Source: Frankia casuarinae
GTDB lineage: Bacteria; Actinomycetota; Actinomycetes; Frankiales; Frankiaceae
NCBI RefSeq assembly: GCF_000013345.1
Contig: NC_007777.1
Coordinates: 5,270,001-5,334,000 of the forward strand
Length of the DNA stretch: 64,000 nucleotides
Direction: 5' to 3'
Positions 37,193-45,443 of the stretch are shown here, one piece after another; position 1 is the stretch's first letter; every line of letters starts with the position of its first letter. The position numbers and the translations under genes were made by a program. The notes below the pieces were generated by a model, which searched no databases, had not been told where the DNA came from, and worked only from the letters and a program-made list of their open reading frames with translations.

Positions 37193-37456
37193 GTGCCCGA
37201 GTCACGACGCCGCAAGCCCAAGAAGCCAACCCCGACCACCACCGCGGGCGCGTCGGCACGCAGGCGGAAGCCGCCGTCCCCGCCCTGGTTCGGCGGTCTG
37301 ATCCTCGCGTTCTTCCTGCTCGGGATCGCCTACCTGCTCGTCTACTACTTCTCCAACGGCGGCGTCCTGGGGATGGAGGGGCTGGGCGGCTGGAACATCC
37401 TTATCGGGTTTGGTTTTGTCGTCGTCGGACTGGCCGTGTCGACCCAGTGGCGATAG
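37193..37456 (+). CDS. crgA: Cell division protein CrgA
   Basis: An 87-residue protein with a basic, proline-rich N-terminus (ESRRRKPKKPTP) and two membrane helices (FGGLILAFFLLGIAYLLVYYF and ILIGFGFVVVGLAVS), ending STQWR. This is the standard CrgA pattern. CrgA recruits or stabilises FtsZ, FtsI and CwsA at the septum. GTG 37193 follows AGGAG. It is divergent from the DUF881 gene. Confidence 0.95.
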   Translation: MPESRRRKPKKPTPTTTAGASARRRKPPSPPWFGGLILAFFLLGIAYLLVYYFSNGGVLGMEGLGGWNILIGFGFVVVGLAVSTQWR

Positions 37457-37522
37457 CCGGCCCGCACGCCAGACGCCTGATGGCCACGCCCGGCACAACC
37501 ACCAGAGCTTCCAGCCGTGTTA

Positions 37523-37556
37523 TTCATCCACAACCGTTGTCCACAAGTGTGGATAC
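37523..37556. promoter_or_regulatory. Cluster of DnaA-box-like sites
   Basis: A perfect actinobacterial DnaA box TTGTCCACA lies at 37537-37545. It is flanked by TTCATCCACA (about 37523-37532) and, on the minus strand, GTATCCACA (from TGTGGATAC at 37548-37556). TCCACA and TGTGGA around AG form a perfect inverted repeat. Three boxes in 34 bp between crgA and the Rid gene is unusually dense. It could be a DnaA regulatory or titration site. It is not a full oriC, since dnaA and dnaN are absent. Confidence 0.5.
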
Positions 37557-37591
37557 CTCCACCTTGATCACCGATTACCCAGGGAATCCTG

Positions 37592-38020
37592 TTGCATCCT
37601 GAACGTCAGAAGATTTCCGGCTCCTCACCCTACGAAGCCACGATCGGGTTCTCCCGGGCGCTCCGCGTGGGCGAACGCGTGTTCGTCAGTGGGACTGGGC
37701 CGGTGTGGCCGGACGACACGGTTCCACCGGACGCTGAGCTGCAGACCCGGCGGTGCTTCGAGATCATCCGCACCGCACTGCGCGAGGCGGGCACCGATCT
37801 CGGTGACGTCACCCGTACCCGGATGTTCATCACCGATCCCGCCCACGCTCCGGCCGTCGGCGCCGTCCACGGCGAGCTGTTCGCCGCGATCCGCCCAGCC
37901 GCCACGATGGTCGTCGTTGCGGGACTACTCGACGAGCGTTGGGTCGTCGAAGTGGAAGCCGAGGCGATCCTTGGGTCCGGGGCTGGGTCCGGGGCTGGGT
38001 CCGGGGCTGGGTCCGACTGA
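37592..38020 (+). CDS. Rid/YjgF-family protein lacking the canonical arginine
   Basis: A 142-residue protein of the YjgF/YER057c/UK114 trimer family: YEATIGFSRALRVGERVFVSGTGPV at the start and RTRMFITDPAHAPAVGAVHGELF in the middle. RidA enamine/imine deaminases need an arginine in the PARS segment; here that segment reads RPAATMVVV, so the residue appears missing and deaminase activity is doubtful. The TTG start at 37592 follows AGGGAA and the C-terminal GSGAG tail comes from three 12-bp repeats (37973-38008). The neighbouring upstream DNA carries DnaA-box-like sites. Confidence 0.82.
   Translation: MHPERQKISGSSPYEATIGFSRALRVGERVFVSGTGPVWPDDTVPPDAELQTRRCFEIIRTALREAGTDLGDVTRTRMFITDPAHAPAVGAVHGELFAAIRPAATMVVVAGLLDERWVVEVEAEAILGSGAGSGAGSGAGSD
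37973..38008 (+). repeat. Three 12-bp repeats at the Rid gene end
   Basis: GGGTCCGGGGCT occurs at 37973, 37985 and 37997 without a mismatch, encoding the GSGAGSGAG tail. The stop follows directly, so unit number sets the tail length. Confidence 0.9.
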
Positions 38021-38056
38021 CGGCCGGCCCTGACGCCGGGTCCGGATCCGGGACCG

Positions 38057-38470
38057 TCAGCGCGCGATGACCGCCCTGCGCAGACGCGCCACGGCGCGTT
38101 CGGCGTCGCCGGTTGTGACGATCAGGCGCCGGAACTCGCCACCCGGGCGGACCTCCACCACGACCGCGGGCCGGCCGCGGTAGACAGCGACAAACTCCTT
38201 GCCGCCCCGCGACCGCCAGGTCCCGAGGGCCATGACGCGCGGCAGTCCGGTCCCGGGCGCCCGCCATCCGTGCACTTCCGCGAACGCATCCGCCGCCAGG
38301 CGTACGTCGAGTACCTCGTCGAGCCGCACGGAGACGTCCCCACGCACCGCGCCGATCCGTTCAAGCCCGCGCAGGACGACCTCGACCCGCTTGTCCACAA
38401 CCTCCAGGCTGGCCACAGCTCCCACGTTAATGCCACGACCCGCTCGGGTTCGCCTGATCGCCGTGGCCAC
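38057..38470 (-). CDS. PH-domain-like protein, tentative
   Basis: A 137-residue protein without membrane segments. Alternating beta strands (EVVDKRVEVVLRGLERIGAV, DVSVRLDEVLDVRLA) and a final helix (DAERAVARLRRAV) resemble bacterial PH-like folds. The segment LPRVMALGTWRSRGGKEFVAVYRGRPAVVVEV is conserved-looking. In mycobacteria an unrelated-looking membrane PH-type protein sits between ppiA and crgA, so the location is suggestive only. The start is GTG 38470. Function unknown. Confidence 0.6.
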   Translation of the reverse strand: MATAIRRTRAGRGINVGAVASLEVVDKRVEVVLRGLERIGAVRGDVSVRLDEVLDVRLAADAFAEVHGWRAPGTGLPRVMALGTWRSRGGKEFVAVYRGRPAVVVEVRPGGEFRRLIVTTGDAERAVARLRRAVIAR

Positions 38471-38494
38471 CTGTCCCGGGACCGGCCTGCACGA

Positions 38495-40402
38495 TCAGGT
38501 CGAGGGGGACGGCCGGGCGTAGGCCTCGGCGTCCTCGGCCCTGATCACGTACATCACCGCGTTGATCAGGGCCAGATGGGTGAACGCCTGGGGGAAGTTT
38601 CCGAGATGGCGGCCACTGACCGGATCGATCTCCTCGGCATAGAGATCCAGCGGGCTGGCGAGGCTCAGCAGCCGTTCACACAGCTGCCGGGCACGGGTCA
38701 GCTCGCCGATCTCCACCAGGGCGGAGACCAGCCAGAACGAGCAGATCAGGAAGGCGCCCTCGGTGCCGGAGACCCCGTCGTCGGTCTCCTCCGTGCGGTA
38801 GCGCAGGACCAGCCCGTCAACGGTCAGCTCGTCGGCGATCGCGAGCACGGTGGCCTTCACGCGTTCGTCGGCCGCCGGCAGGAACCCGAGCAGCGGAATC
38901 AGGAGCAGTGAGGCGTCGAGCGCCTTCGATCCGTAGTACTGGGTAAACACACCGCGATGATCCACACCCTTCTCGCACACCTCGGCGTGGATCTCCTCCG
39001 CCACGGCCCGCCAGCGCGCCGCCGTCTTGGCGTCCCCCCGCATCTGCGCCAGCCGCCGACCCCGGTCCAGGGCAACCCAGCACATCATCTTGGACACGGT
39101 GAAGTGCTGCGGCGCCCCGCGCACCTCCCACATCCCGCGGTCCGGCTCCCGCCAGTGCGTGGCCGCCGCCTCGACGAGGCGCACGAGCACCGGCCAGAGC
39201 CGTTCGGAGAGGTAGTCACGGGACTTGGTGTGCAGGTACACGGAGTCGAGAACGACACCCCAGACGTCGTGTTGACGTTGCAGTGCCGCTGCGTTGCCGA
39301 TCCGTACCGGGTAGGCTCCCTCGTAGCCGGACAGGTGACCGAGGACCTCCTCGTCGATCTTCGGCTCGCCGCTCACCCGGTACATCACCTGGATGTCGTC
39401 GTCATCGTTCTCGGCGACGTCGGCGATGAACGAGAAGAAATCGTTGGCCTCGTAGTCCAGCCCGAGGGTGTACAGGCCCCACAGCGCGAAGGTGGAATCG
39501 CGGATCCAGCTGTATCGGTAGTCCCAGTTCCGTTCGCCGCGCGGGGTCTCCGGCAACGAGGTGGTCGAGGCGGCGAGCAGAGCACCGGTCGGCGCGTAGG
39601 TCAGTCCTTTCAGCGCGAGGGCGCTGCGCTGCAGATGGCGCCGCCAGGGATGGTCGGGAAACATTCCCCGCGACAGCCACTGGCGCCAGAACTCCGTTGT
39701 CCGGTCGACGGCGACGCACGCCTGCAGGTAGGTGTCCGGAAGCAGGGGCTCCTCCGGGCGCCAGGTGAGCGCGACGAACGCGGTGTCCCCCTCCCGCAGC
39801 GTGGTGCGAGCCAGTGCCCGCCGGCCGTCGAAACCGAGCCGCAGGTCGGTACGCAGCCGCAGCGTGACGTTGGTGCCCGCATGGCTGATCACGCCGGAGG
39901 AGTAATCCTCTCCCTCGTACTGCCAGGACTCGGGCTCACGGCCGTAGTCGAAGTTCGGCTCGCACACCAGGCTGAGATCCACCGAGCCGTGCTCACAGCG
40001 AGCCAGCCGGAGCAGCACGTGGTCGGCGTCCCAGTCGCTCGGCGTCCGACGGTGCGTGTTCGAACGCTTGTGGGTGCGATGCCAGCGCCCGACCACCAGG
40101 CAATCGGTGACGATGAGCCAGCCGTTCGGCGTCTGCCAGGTGGTCTCGAGAATGTTCGTCCCGGGGAGGTAGCGCCGGCCGGCCGGGATCTGCGTACGCT
40201 CGGGACCGAAACGGAAGCCCCCGGCCGACCGGTCCAGCACCGACCCGAAGACACTCGGGGCATCGGGCCGGGGCACACACATCCACTCGACGTTGCCGCT
40301 GGGGGCAACGAGACAGGACGTCTCACAGTCGGACAGGAATCCGTACTCGGCGATCGGCGGGAAGGGACTGCCCCCGCTGCGCCGCACCGGTGAATGTGCC
40401 AT
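38495..40402 (-). CDS. Glycoside hydrolase family 15 (trehalase/glucoamylase-like)
   Basis: A 635-residue enzyme of the actinobacterial GH15 family, known in mycobacteria for trehalase activity. An N-terminal beta domain (IAEYGFLSDCETSCLVAPSGNVEWMCVPRPD) is followed by the (alpha/alpha)6 barrel with NWDYRYSWIRDSTFALWGLY, GMWEVRG and the C-terminal TEGAFLICSFWLVSAL. Glutamates in the WEVRG and TEGAF motifs are the likely acid/base pair. ATG 40402 was chosen over 40441 because AGGGGGA lies 6 bases upstream. The substrate (trehalose versus alpha-glucan) cannot be told from sequence alone. Confidence 0.93.
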   Translation of the reverse strand: MAHSPVRRSGGSPFPPIAEYGFLSDCETSCLVAPSGNVEWMCVPRPDAPSVFGSVLDRSAGGFRFGPERTQIPAGRRYLPGTNILETTWQTPNGWLIVTDCLVVGRWHRTHKRSNTHRRTPSDWDADHVLLRLARCEHGSVDLSLVCEPNFDYGREPESWQYEGEDYSSGVISHAGTNVTLRLRTDLRLGFDGRRALARTTLREGDTAFVALTWRPEEPLLPDTYLQACVAVDRTTEFWRQWLSRGMFPDHPWRRHLQRSALALKGLTYAPTGALLAASTTSLPETPRGERNWDYRYSWIRDSTFALWGLYTLGLDYEANDFFSFIADVAENDDDDIQVMYRVSGEPKIDEEVLGHLSGYEGAYPVRIGNAAALQRQHDVWGVVLDSVYLHTKSRDYLSERLWPVLVRLVEAAATHWREPDRGMWEVRGAPQHFTVSKMMCWVALDRGRRLAQMRGDAKTAARWRAVAEEIHAEVCEKGVDHRGVFTQYYGSKALDASLLLIPLLGFLPAADERVKATVLAIADELTVDGLVLRYRTEETDDGVSGTEGAFLICSFWLVSALVEIGELTRARQLCERLLSLASPLDLYAEEIDPVSGRHLGNFPQAFTHLALINAVMYVIRAEDAEAYARPSPST

Positions 40403-40575
40403 CTGATCCCCCTGCCCGCGCCGTGCCACGGCATCCATCACGCTATCGCCACCACACGTAGATCGCTACTATGAGTATTGACAAGAAAGCGAATGGTAGC
40501 CGCTACTCGGCGGCGTGCAAGCGTCGCGGCCGTCCTCACCCCCGCGACCAGGGCTGTCGGGCTACAACTGCCGGG

Positions 40576-41655
40576 CTACACCAGTGTCGACGACTTGATG
40601 ATCGCGGCGGCGAACAGCAACGCGAGCACGGCGGCGACCCCGCCCGCCTGGAGCAGCACCCGGCGGGGCGGGACGTAGGCGTAGATCAGACCGATGATGG
40701 CACCGACAGCCAGCCCACCGAGATGCCCCCATTTGTCGATGTTGCTGAACGAGAAGGTGATGGCGAGGTTGATCCCGAGCACGATGAGGATCTGCCGGGA
40801 GTCCACCCGCAGGCGGCGGGCGATGATGTAGTAGGCGGCAAAGAACGCGAAGATCGCGGTGGACGCGCCGACCGACACGGTGAACCCGTCACCGAGCACG
40901 TAACTCAGGGTGTTCCCACCGAGCGCCCCCGCCACGAACAGCGCGAGGTACCGAGCCCGCCCGAGGATCGCCTCGAGCTGAAACCCGAGCAGATACAGCG
41001 CGTACATATTGAACAGGATGTGGAGCACGCCGGCGTGCAGGAAGGCCGCGGTCAGCAGCCGATAGTACTGGTCGTCCGCCGCGATCCGGATTCCGATCAT
41101 GGCGAAGTCGCCGGTGAAGCGGTTGAAGGTGCCGCGGCCGGTCAGCCCGGGCGCGCCCTGCAGGATGTAGGCGGCGACGCACAGGCCGATGAGGATCTGG
41201 GTGACCAGCCCCTGCCGGGCGACCTGAGCCGGGCCGCCGAGTGTGGTCCGCGTTCGGCGCTGCGGCGTGGAGCGGTCGCCCTCCTCCGGGCAGTGGAAGC
41301 CGACCGCCGCCGGGCGCATGCAGTCGGGGCAGATCGGCCGGCCGCAGCGCTGGCAGGAGACGTAGGTCTCCCGGTCCGGATGACGGTAGCAGTGCGGGAT
41401 CATCGCGGCGCCGGGTGGCTGCGGCCGGCCGGCGGGAGGACCACCCGCGGGAAAACCGCCCGCGGGAAGACCGCCGGTGGGCGGCGGGGGACCGCCGGAA
41501 CCGGAAGGTGGAGTCCACCCCGACCAGCCGGGCGCCGGGCCGACCGTGGGTCGCCACCCCGGCTCGGCCACCGGGTGCCCCGATCCGGCCGGGCGCTGCT
41601 CCGGGCCGCCCGGCTGGTCATCCGTGGGCGGTTCGACGGGCGGGTTCGCCGTCAC
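40576..41655 (-). CDS. Rhomboid intramembrane serine protease with zinc finger
   Basis: About 359 residues. A Gly/Pro-rich N-terminus is followed by a B-box-like zinc finger (CYRHPDRETYVSCQRCGRPICPDC, with C and H ligands). Six to seven membrane helices follow. The rhomboid motifs are HILFNMYALYLLG, the catalytic Ser in VGASTAIF (GxSx), and the catalytic His in KWGHLGGLAVGAIIG. Start GTG 41655 is inferred; the frame is open to 41730. The gene sits near crgA and ppiA, as its homologues do in streptomycetes. Substrates unknown. Confidence 0.92.
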   Translation of the reverse strand: MTANPPVEPPTDDQPGGPEQRPAGSGHPVAEPGWRPTVGPAPGWSGWTPPSGSGGPPPPTGGLPAGGFPAGGPPAGRPQPPGAAMIPHCYRHPDRETYVSCQRCGRPICPDCMRPAAVGFHCPEEGDRSTPQRRTRTTLGGPAQVARQGLVTQILIGLCVAAYILQGAPGLTGRGTFNRFTGDFAMIGIRIAADDQYYRLLTAAFLHAGVLHILFNMYALYLLGFQLEAILGRARYLALFVAGALGGNTLSYVLGDGFTVSVGASTAIFAFFAAYYIIARRLRVDSRQILIVLGINLAITFSFSNIDKWGHLGGLAVGAIIGLIYAYVPPRRVLLQAGGVAAVLALLFAAAIIKSSTLV

Positions 41656-41811
41656 CGCGCCGCCCCGGAGGCCAGCGTCGCCGCCGGAGGGGTACGGCTG
41701 ACGTGAACACGTCCGGCCGCCCGTACGCACGCGGCGGCCGACGACCGCGCACGCCGCGCGGCTGGAGCTCTCATGCGCCGTACTCCCGGGTTCGAGGCGG
41801 TGACCGGCCGG

Positions 41812-42339
41812 TCAGGCGGACCGGCGGTCGATCACGATCTCCTGGATGACGATGTCGGACTTCGGCCGGTCCTGCGCCCCGGTCGGCGCCTTGGCGATCG
41901 CATCCACCACGTCGGTTCCCCGCGTGACCTCACCGAAGATGGTGTGCTTGCGGTTGAGCCAGTCGGTGGGCGCGACCGTGACGAAGAACTGCGAGCCGTT
42001 GGTCCCCGGTCCGGCGTTCGCCATCGCGAGCAGGTACGGCCGGTTGAAGGTCAGGTCCGGATGGAACTCGTCGGCGAACCGGTAGCCCGGACCACCTCGA
42101 CCGGAGCCCAGCGGGTCACCGCCCTGGATCATGAAGTTCGGAATGACCCGATGAAAGATCGTTCCGCTGTACAGCGGCGTGCCGGTCTTCTTGGCACCGG
42201 TCTCCGGGTCCGTCCACTCCTGCGTGCCGGTCGCGAGGCCGACGAAGTTCCGCACCGTCTTGGGAGCGTGGTCGGGGAACAAGCGGATCTCGATGTCCCC
42301 CTGAGTCGTCCGCAGCGTCGCGTACAGCTCCTCGGCCAT
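41812..42339 (-). CDS. ppiA: Peptidyl-prolyl cis-trans isomerase, cyclophilin type
   Basis: A 175-residue cytoplasmic cyclophilin. Signature residues include FHRVIPNFMIQGGDP (with the catalytic Arg), the GTNGSQFFVT loop, and WLNRKHTIFGEV with the family Trp/His pair. No signal peptide. It helps protein folding. ATG 42339 follows AGAAGAGAGG. It corresponds to mycobacterial PpiA (Rv0009), also near crgA. Confidence 0.95.
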   Translation of the reverse strand: MAEELYATLRTTQGDIEIRLFPDHAPKTVRNFVGLATGTQEWTDPETGAKKTGTPLYSGTIFHRVIPNFMIQGGDPLGSGRGGPGYRFADEFHPDLTFNRPYLLAMANAGPGTNGSQFFVTVAPTDWLNRKHTIFGEVTRGTDVVDAIAKAPTGAQDRPKSDIVIQEIVIDRRSA

Positions 42340-42648
42340 GAGCCTCTCTTCTCTTCAGATCGATCTCTGCGGGTGTCTGGTCAGCCGGCGTCCGGATGGG
42401 TCTCGATCGTATGCGCCGGGCGCCGCGGGGGAATTCCATCACCGAGGTTCGCACCGGGTACACCTTCCCAAGGGCACAGCCCAGACATGTCACCCAAGTA
42501 TTAGTGACACGCTACGGAGGGTTAACGCGTTGGAGAAGCCCGCCGACGGGGTACGGCACACTTCACAGATCTTGACCACACCGATACCTGGGCACACCAC
42601 CAGTTCGATGGTCGGACGCCTCGACCATCGGCTCAACGAGAGGGCACC
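42340..42648. other. Divergent promoter region
   Basis: About 309 bp between the divergent cyclophilin and helical-protein genes, with no supported frame. It contains an imperfect palindrome (42488-42509) and an AT-richer stretch near 42500-42530 that probably includes a promoter. Confidence 0.4.
42488..42509. promoter_or_regulatory. Inverted repeat TGTCAC-N10-GTGACA
   Basis: The arms are 42488-42493 and 42504-42509, perfect, with a 10-base AT-rich spacer. They lie 140 bp before the gene at 42649. Two half-sites one helical turn and a half apart suit a dimeric regulator. Confidence 0.4.
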
Positions 42649-43443
42649 ATGAGTACGATATTGAAGGACAGACTGTCACATGTCGCCGACACGGTGCCGG
42701 TTAGCGGGCTGTCCGACACCGCGAAGAGCGCCGCCGACCGCGCCGGCACGGTCGCTCACAAGGCGGCGAGCAAGGCCGGGGGTACGGCCGGCTCGGCCGC
42801 GTCGGCCACCAGGGATGTGGGCGCCAGCGTGGCGCACCGGATCTCCGACGCCTCCAGCACGGCCACCAAGACCGGTGCGTCGGCCCAGAAGGCGGCCGGG
42901 AAGGCCGCGGGCCGGGCCGTCGGCAAAGCCACCGCCGTGTCCGGTCGGACCGCCAGGCGGATCGAGAAGGCCCGGGCGCATGCCGAGCTCGCCGCCGAAC
43001 GCGCCCGGGCCGCCGCCGAACTGCGGGCGGAGAAGCATCGCTCCCGGCGCGCGGTGCAGCGCGAGGCCAAGGCGCGCCTGCAGGCCGACAAAGCCCAGGA
43101 GATCCTGGAAAAGCGGCTGGCGAAGGCCGAGTCCAAGCTCGCGAGGGTGCACCGCCGTCGGCGGCGGGAGTTCCTCACGCTCGCCCTCGTCGGCGCGGGT
43201 GCGGCGGGGACCGCCGCGGTGCGGCGGTACCTGGCCCAGGCGGAGGAAAGCCCGGCCACCACCGCCGAACCCGTGCCGCTTGACACCACCGCCACCGCAT
43301 CCCCCGCCGGCACCACCGCATCCCCCGCCGGCACTGATACCCGGGGCGCCTTCGACGAAGGCCTGTCCGCCTCGGCGACCCCTGACTTCGAGGAGTTGCC
43401 CGGCGTCGACCCGTCGCGCGGTGCGCCCAGCCGGCGGCGCTGA
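42649..43443 (+). CDS. Alanine/lysine-rich helical protein with one membrane segment
   Basis: A 264-residue protein. Residues 1-100 contain repeated KAA/GKA motifs like those in late-embryogenesis or histone-H1-like proteins. Residues 100-170 form a long charged coiled coil (RAHAELAAERARAAAELRAEKHR). A hydrophobic segment at about 175-192 (FLTLALVGAGAAGTAAV) precedes a low-complexity acidic tail. It may bridge nucleoid, membrane or envelope. Homology is not recognised beyond such composition. ATG 42649 follows AGAGGGCACC. Confidence 0.75.
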   Translation: MSTILKDRLSHVADTVPVSGLSDTAKSAADRAGTVAHKAASKAGGTAGSAASATRDVGASVAHRISDASSTATKTGASAQKAAGKAAGRAVGKATAVSGRTARRIEKARAHAELAAERARAAAELRAEKHRSRRAVQREAKARLQADKAQEILEKRLAKAESKLARVHRRRRREFLTLALVGAGAAGTAAVRRYLAQAEESPATTAEPVPLDTTATASPAGTTASPAGTDTRGAFDEGLSASATPDFEELPGVDPSRGAPSRRR

Positions 43444-43549
43444 GATCACGTGCCGGCGATCGACGTGCCGGCGATCGACGTGCCGGGCAAAGCGTGGCTG
43501 CCGGACGCACCCGCATCCCGGCAGCTCGTGGCCAGCATCCGGCAACCGG

Positions 43550-45301
43550 TCACCTCGTCCCCGCGACCGGTCCGACCGGGCCGACCGGGCCGACCACGCG
43601 GTAGGTCCCGGGAGCGCCGGCTGGGACGGCGGGGTGCGCCGGTGCTCTCGGCGCAACCGGCCGGTAGGCCGCCCCGAGAGGTGGGCGCGGGTCGGGTTCC
43701 CCCTTGTTCGGCCAGAAGGACATCGCCCGTTCGGCCTGCGCAGTGATGGTCAACGACGGGTTCGCGCCGAGGTTCGCCGAGACCGCGGCGCCGTCGACGA
43801 CGTGCAGCCCCTCGTATCCGAAGACCCGGTGGTAGGGATCGATCACTCCGGTGGTGGGATCCGTGCCGATGGGGGCCCCGCCGAGGATGTGCGCGGTCAG
43901 CGGGATGTTGGCGATCTCGCCGATCGACCCGCCGGGGTAGCCGCCCATCCTGGCCGCGATCCGGCGGGCGGCATCGTTGCCCTCCGGGATCCAGGAGGGG
44001 TTCGGCTCACCGTGTCCCTGCCGACTCGTCAGCCAGCCGAGACCGAACGGCCCACGGCGCAGGGAGACGATCAACGAGTTGTCCCACGACTGCATGACCA
44101 GCGCAATGATGGTCCGCTCGGACCATCGCCAGGGCAGTGACGACGCCAGCGCCTGATGTGGGTGGAGCACGACCTGACGCAGGTATTTCAGCCAGCGCGG
44201 CACCCGCCCGCCGCCGTCGGTCATCGACGCGCTGATCAGTGCCATCAGGTTGCTCCCCCGGCCGTAGCGCACGGGTTCGATGTGGGTGTGCTCGTCGGGG
44301 TGGAAGGACGAGGTGATCGCGACTCCCCGGGCGATCCGCTGATCGGGGCGCAGCCTGGATGCGCCCAGGATCGCCTCGGAGTTCGTCCGGGTGAGATGAC
44401 CGAGCCGGTCGGACAACGCCGGCAGGTCACCGCTCTGTTTCATCGCCAGCAGCAGCCGCTGGGTGCCCAGGGTGCCGGCGGCGAACACGACCTGCTCCGC
44501 GGTGAGGGTACGTCGCCGACGCCGGACGAGACCCCCCGTCCGGACCATGTCGAGCTCATACCCGCCGGTCGAGCGTGGCCGGACAGCCGTGACCGTGGTG
44601 TCCGGGACTACCCGCACACCGGCCCGCTCGGCCAGGTACAGGTAGTTACAGTCGAGGGTGTTCTTGGCCCCTCGACGGCAGCCGCTCATGCACTCCCCGC
44701 ACTCTACGCATCCCGTCCGAGCCGGGCCGGCGCCGCCGAAGTACGGGTCAGGGACACGCACGCCGGGTTCCCGGCTGCCGTCGCGGCCGAAGAAGACACC
44801 GACCGGCGCCGCCGCGAAGGTGGACCCGACCCGCATCTCCTCGGCGACCGTGCGGAACACCTCGTCGGAGTACGTCGTCGTCGGGTTGGGATTCACCCCG
44901 AGCATGCGTTCGGCCTGGTCGAAGAACGGCTCCAGCTCACGGCGCCAGTCGGTGATGTCCCGCCACTGCGGGTCGGTATAGAAGGCGTCGAGCGGGCGGT
45001 ACAGCGTGTTCGCGTAGACGACCGAGCCGCCACCGACCGCCGTTCCGGACAGCACCACGACCCGACCCAACCAGGTGATCTTCTGGATACCGTGGCAGCC
45101 CAACCGCGGCATCCACAGATACCGGCGAACGTGCCAGCTGTTCTTCGGCAGCGTGTCCGGGGTGAACCGGCGACCGGCCTCCAGCACGAGGACACGATGG
45201 CCCTTCTCCGCGAGCCGTAGCGCGCTGACGCTGCCGCCGAACCCGCTCCCGATCACGATCACGTCGGCGTCATAGCCGCCGTCCGACCCGGAATCAGCCA
45301 C
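43550..45301 (-). CDS. GMC-family cholesterol oxidase-like flavoenzyme
   Basis: A 583-residue flavoprotein. The FAD motif VIGSGFGGSVSALRLAEKGHRVLVLEAG is at the N-terminus, and VVDGAAVSANLGANPSLTITAQAERA gives the C-terminal GMC signature. The cysteine-rich segment GCVECGECMSGCRRGAKNTLDCNYLYLAE resembles mycobacterial ChoD-type proteins and looks like an Fe-S cluster ligand set. Substrate: sterols or other alcohols; not determined. The tail ends in VGPVGPVGP repeats. It is convergent with the helical protein gene. Confidence 0.9.
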   Translation of the reverse strand: MADSGSDGGYDADVIVIGSGFGGSVSALRLAEKGHRVLVLEAGRRFTPDTLPKNSWHVRRYLWMPRLGCHGIQKITWLGRVVVLSGTAVGGGSVVYANTLYRPLDAFYTDPQWRDITDWRRELEPFFDQAERMLGVNPNPTTTYSDEVFRTVAEEMRVGSTFAAAPVGVFFGRDGSREPGVRVPDPYFGGAGPARTGCVECGECMSGCRRGAKNTLDCNYLYLAERAGVRVVPDTTVTAVRPRSTGGYELDMVRTGGLVRRRRRTLTAEQVVFAAGTLGTQRLLLAMKQSGDLPALSDRLGHLTRTNSEAILGASRLRPDQRIARGVAITSSFHPDEHTHIEPVRYGRGSNLMALISASMTDGGGRVPRWLKYLRQVVLHPHQALASSLPWRWSERTIIALVMQSWDNSLIVSLRRGPFGLGWLTSRQGHGEPNPSWIPEGNDAARRIAARMGGYPGGSIGEIANIPLTAHILGGAPIGTDPTTGVIDPYHRVFGYEGLHVVDGAAVSANLGANPSLTITAQAERAMSFWPNKGEPDPRPPLGAAYRPVAPRAPAHPAVPAGAPGTYRVVGPVGPVGPVAGTR

Positions 45302-45443
45302 GGGTGTCGTCCACCGAAGTCACCATGACTTCCCATGATGGGCTGTCGCTGGGACTATGCAACACCATCCGCCACTGACCGTCACCATCCGCGGCACGCC
45401 GCCGCTCGCCGCGGCGAGCGACCCGGACCACAGGTCGACCGGC

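Noticed and set aside
38957-40393. A 478-residue plus-strand frame inside the GH15 gene
   Set aside because: Antisense shadow of a gene with strong family signatures.
44156-45220. A 354-residue plus-strand frame inside the GMC oxidoreductase gene
   Set aside because: Antisense shadow; composition mirrors the real gene.
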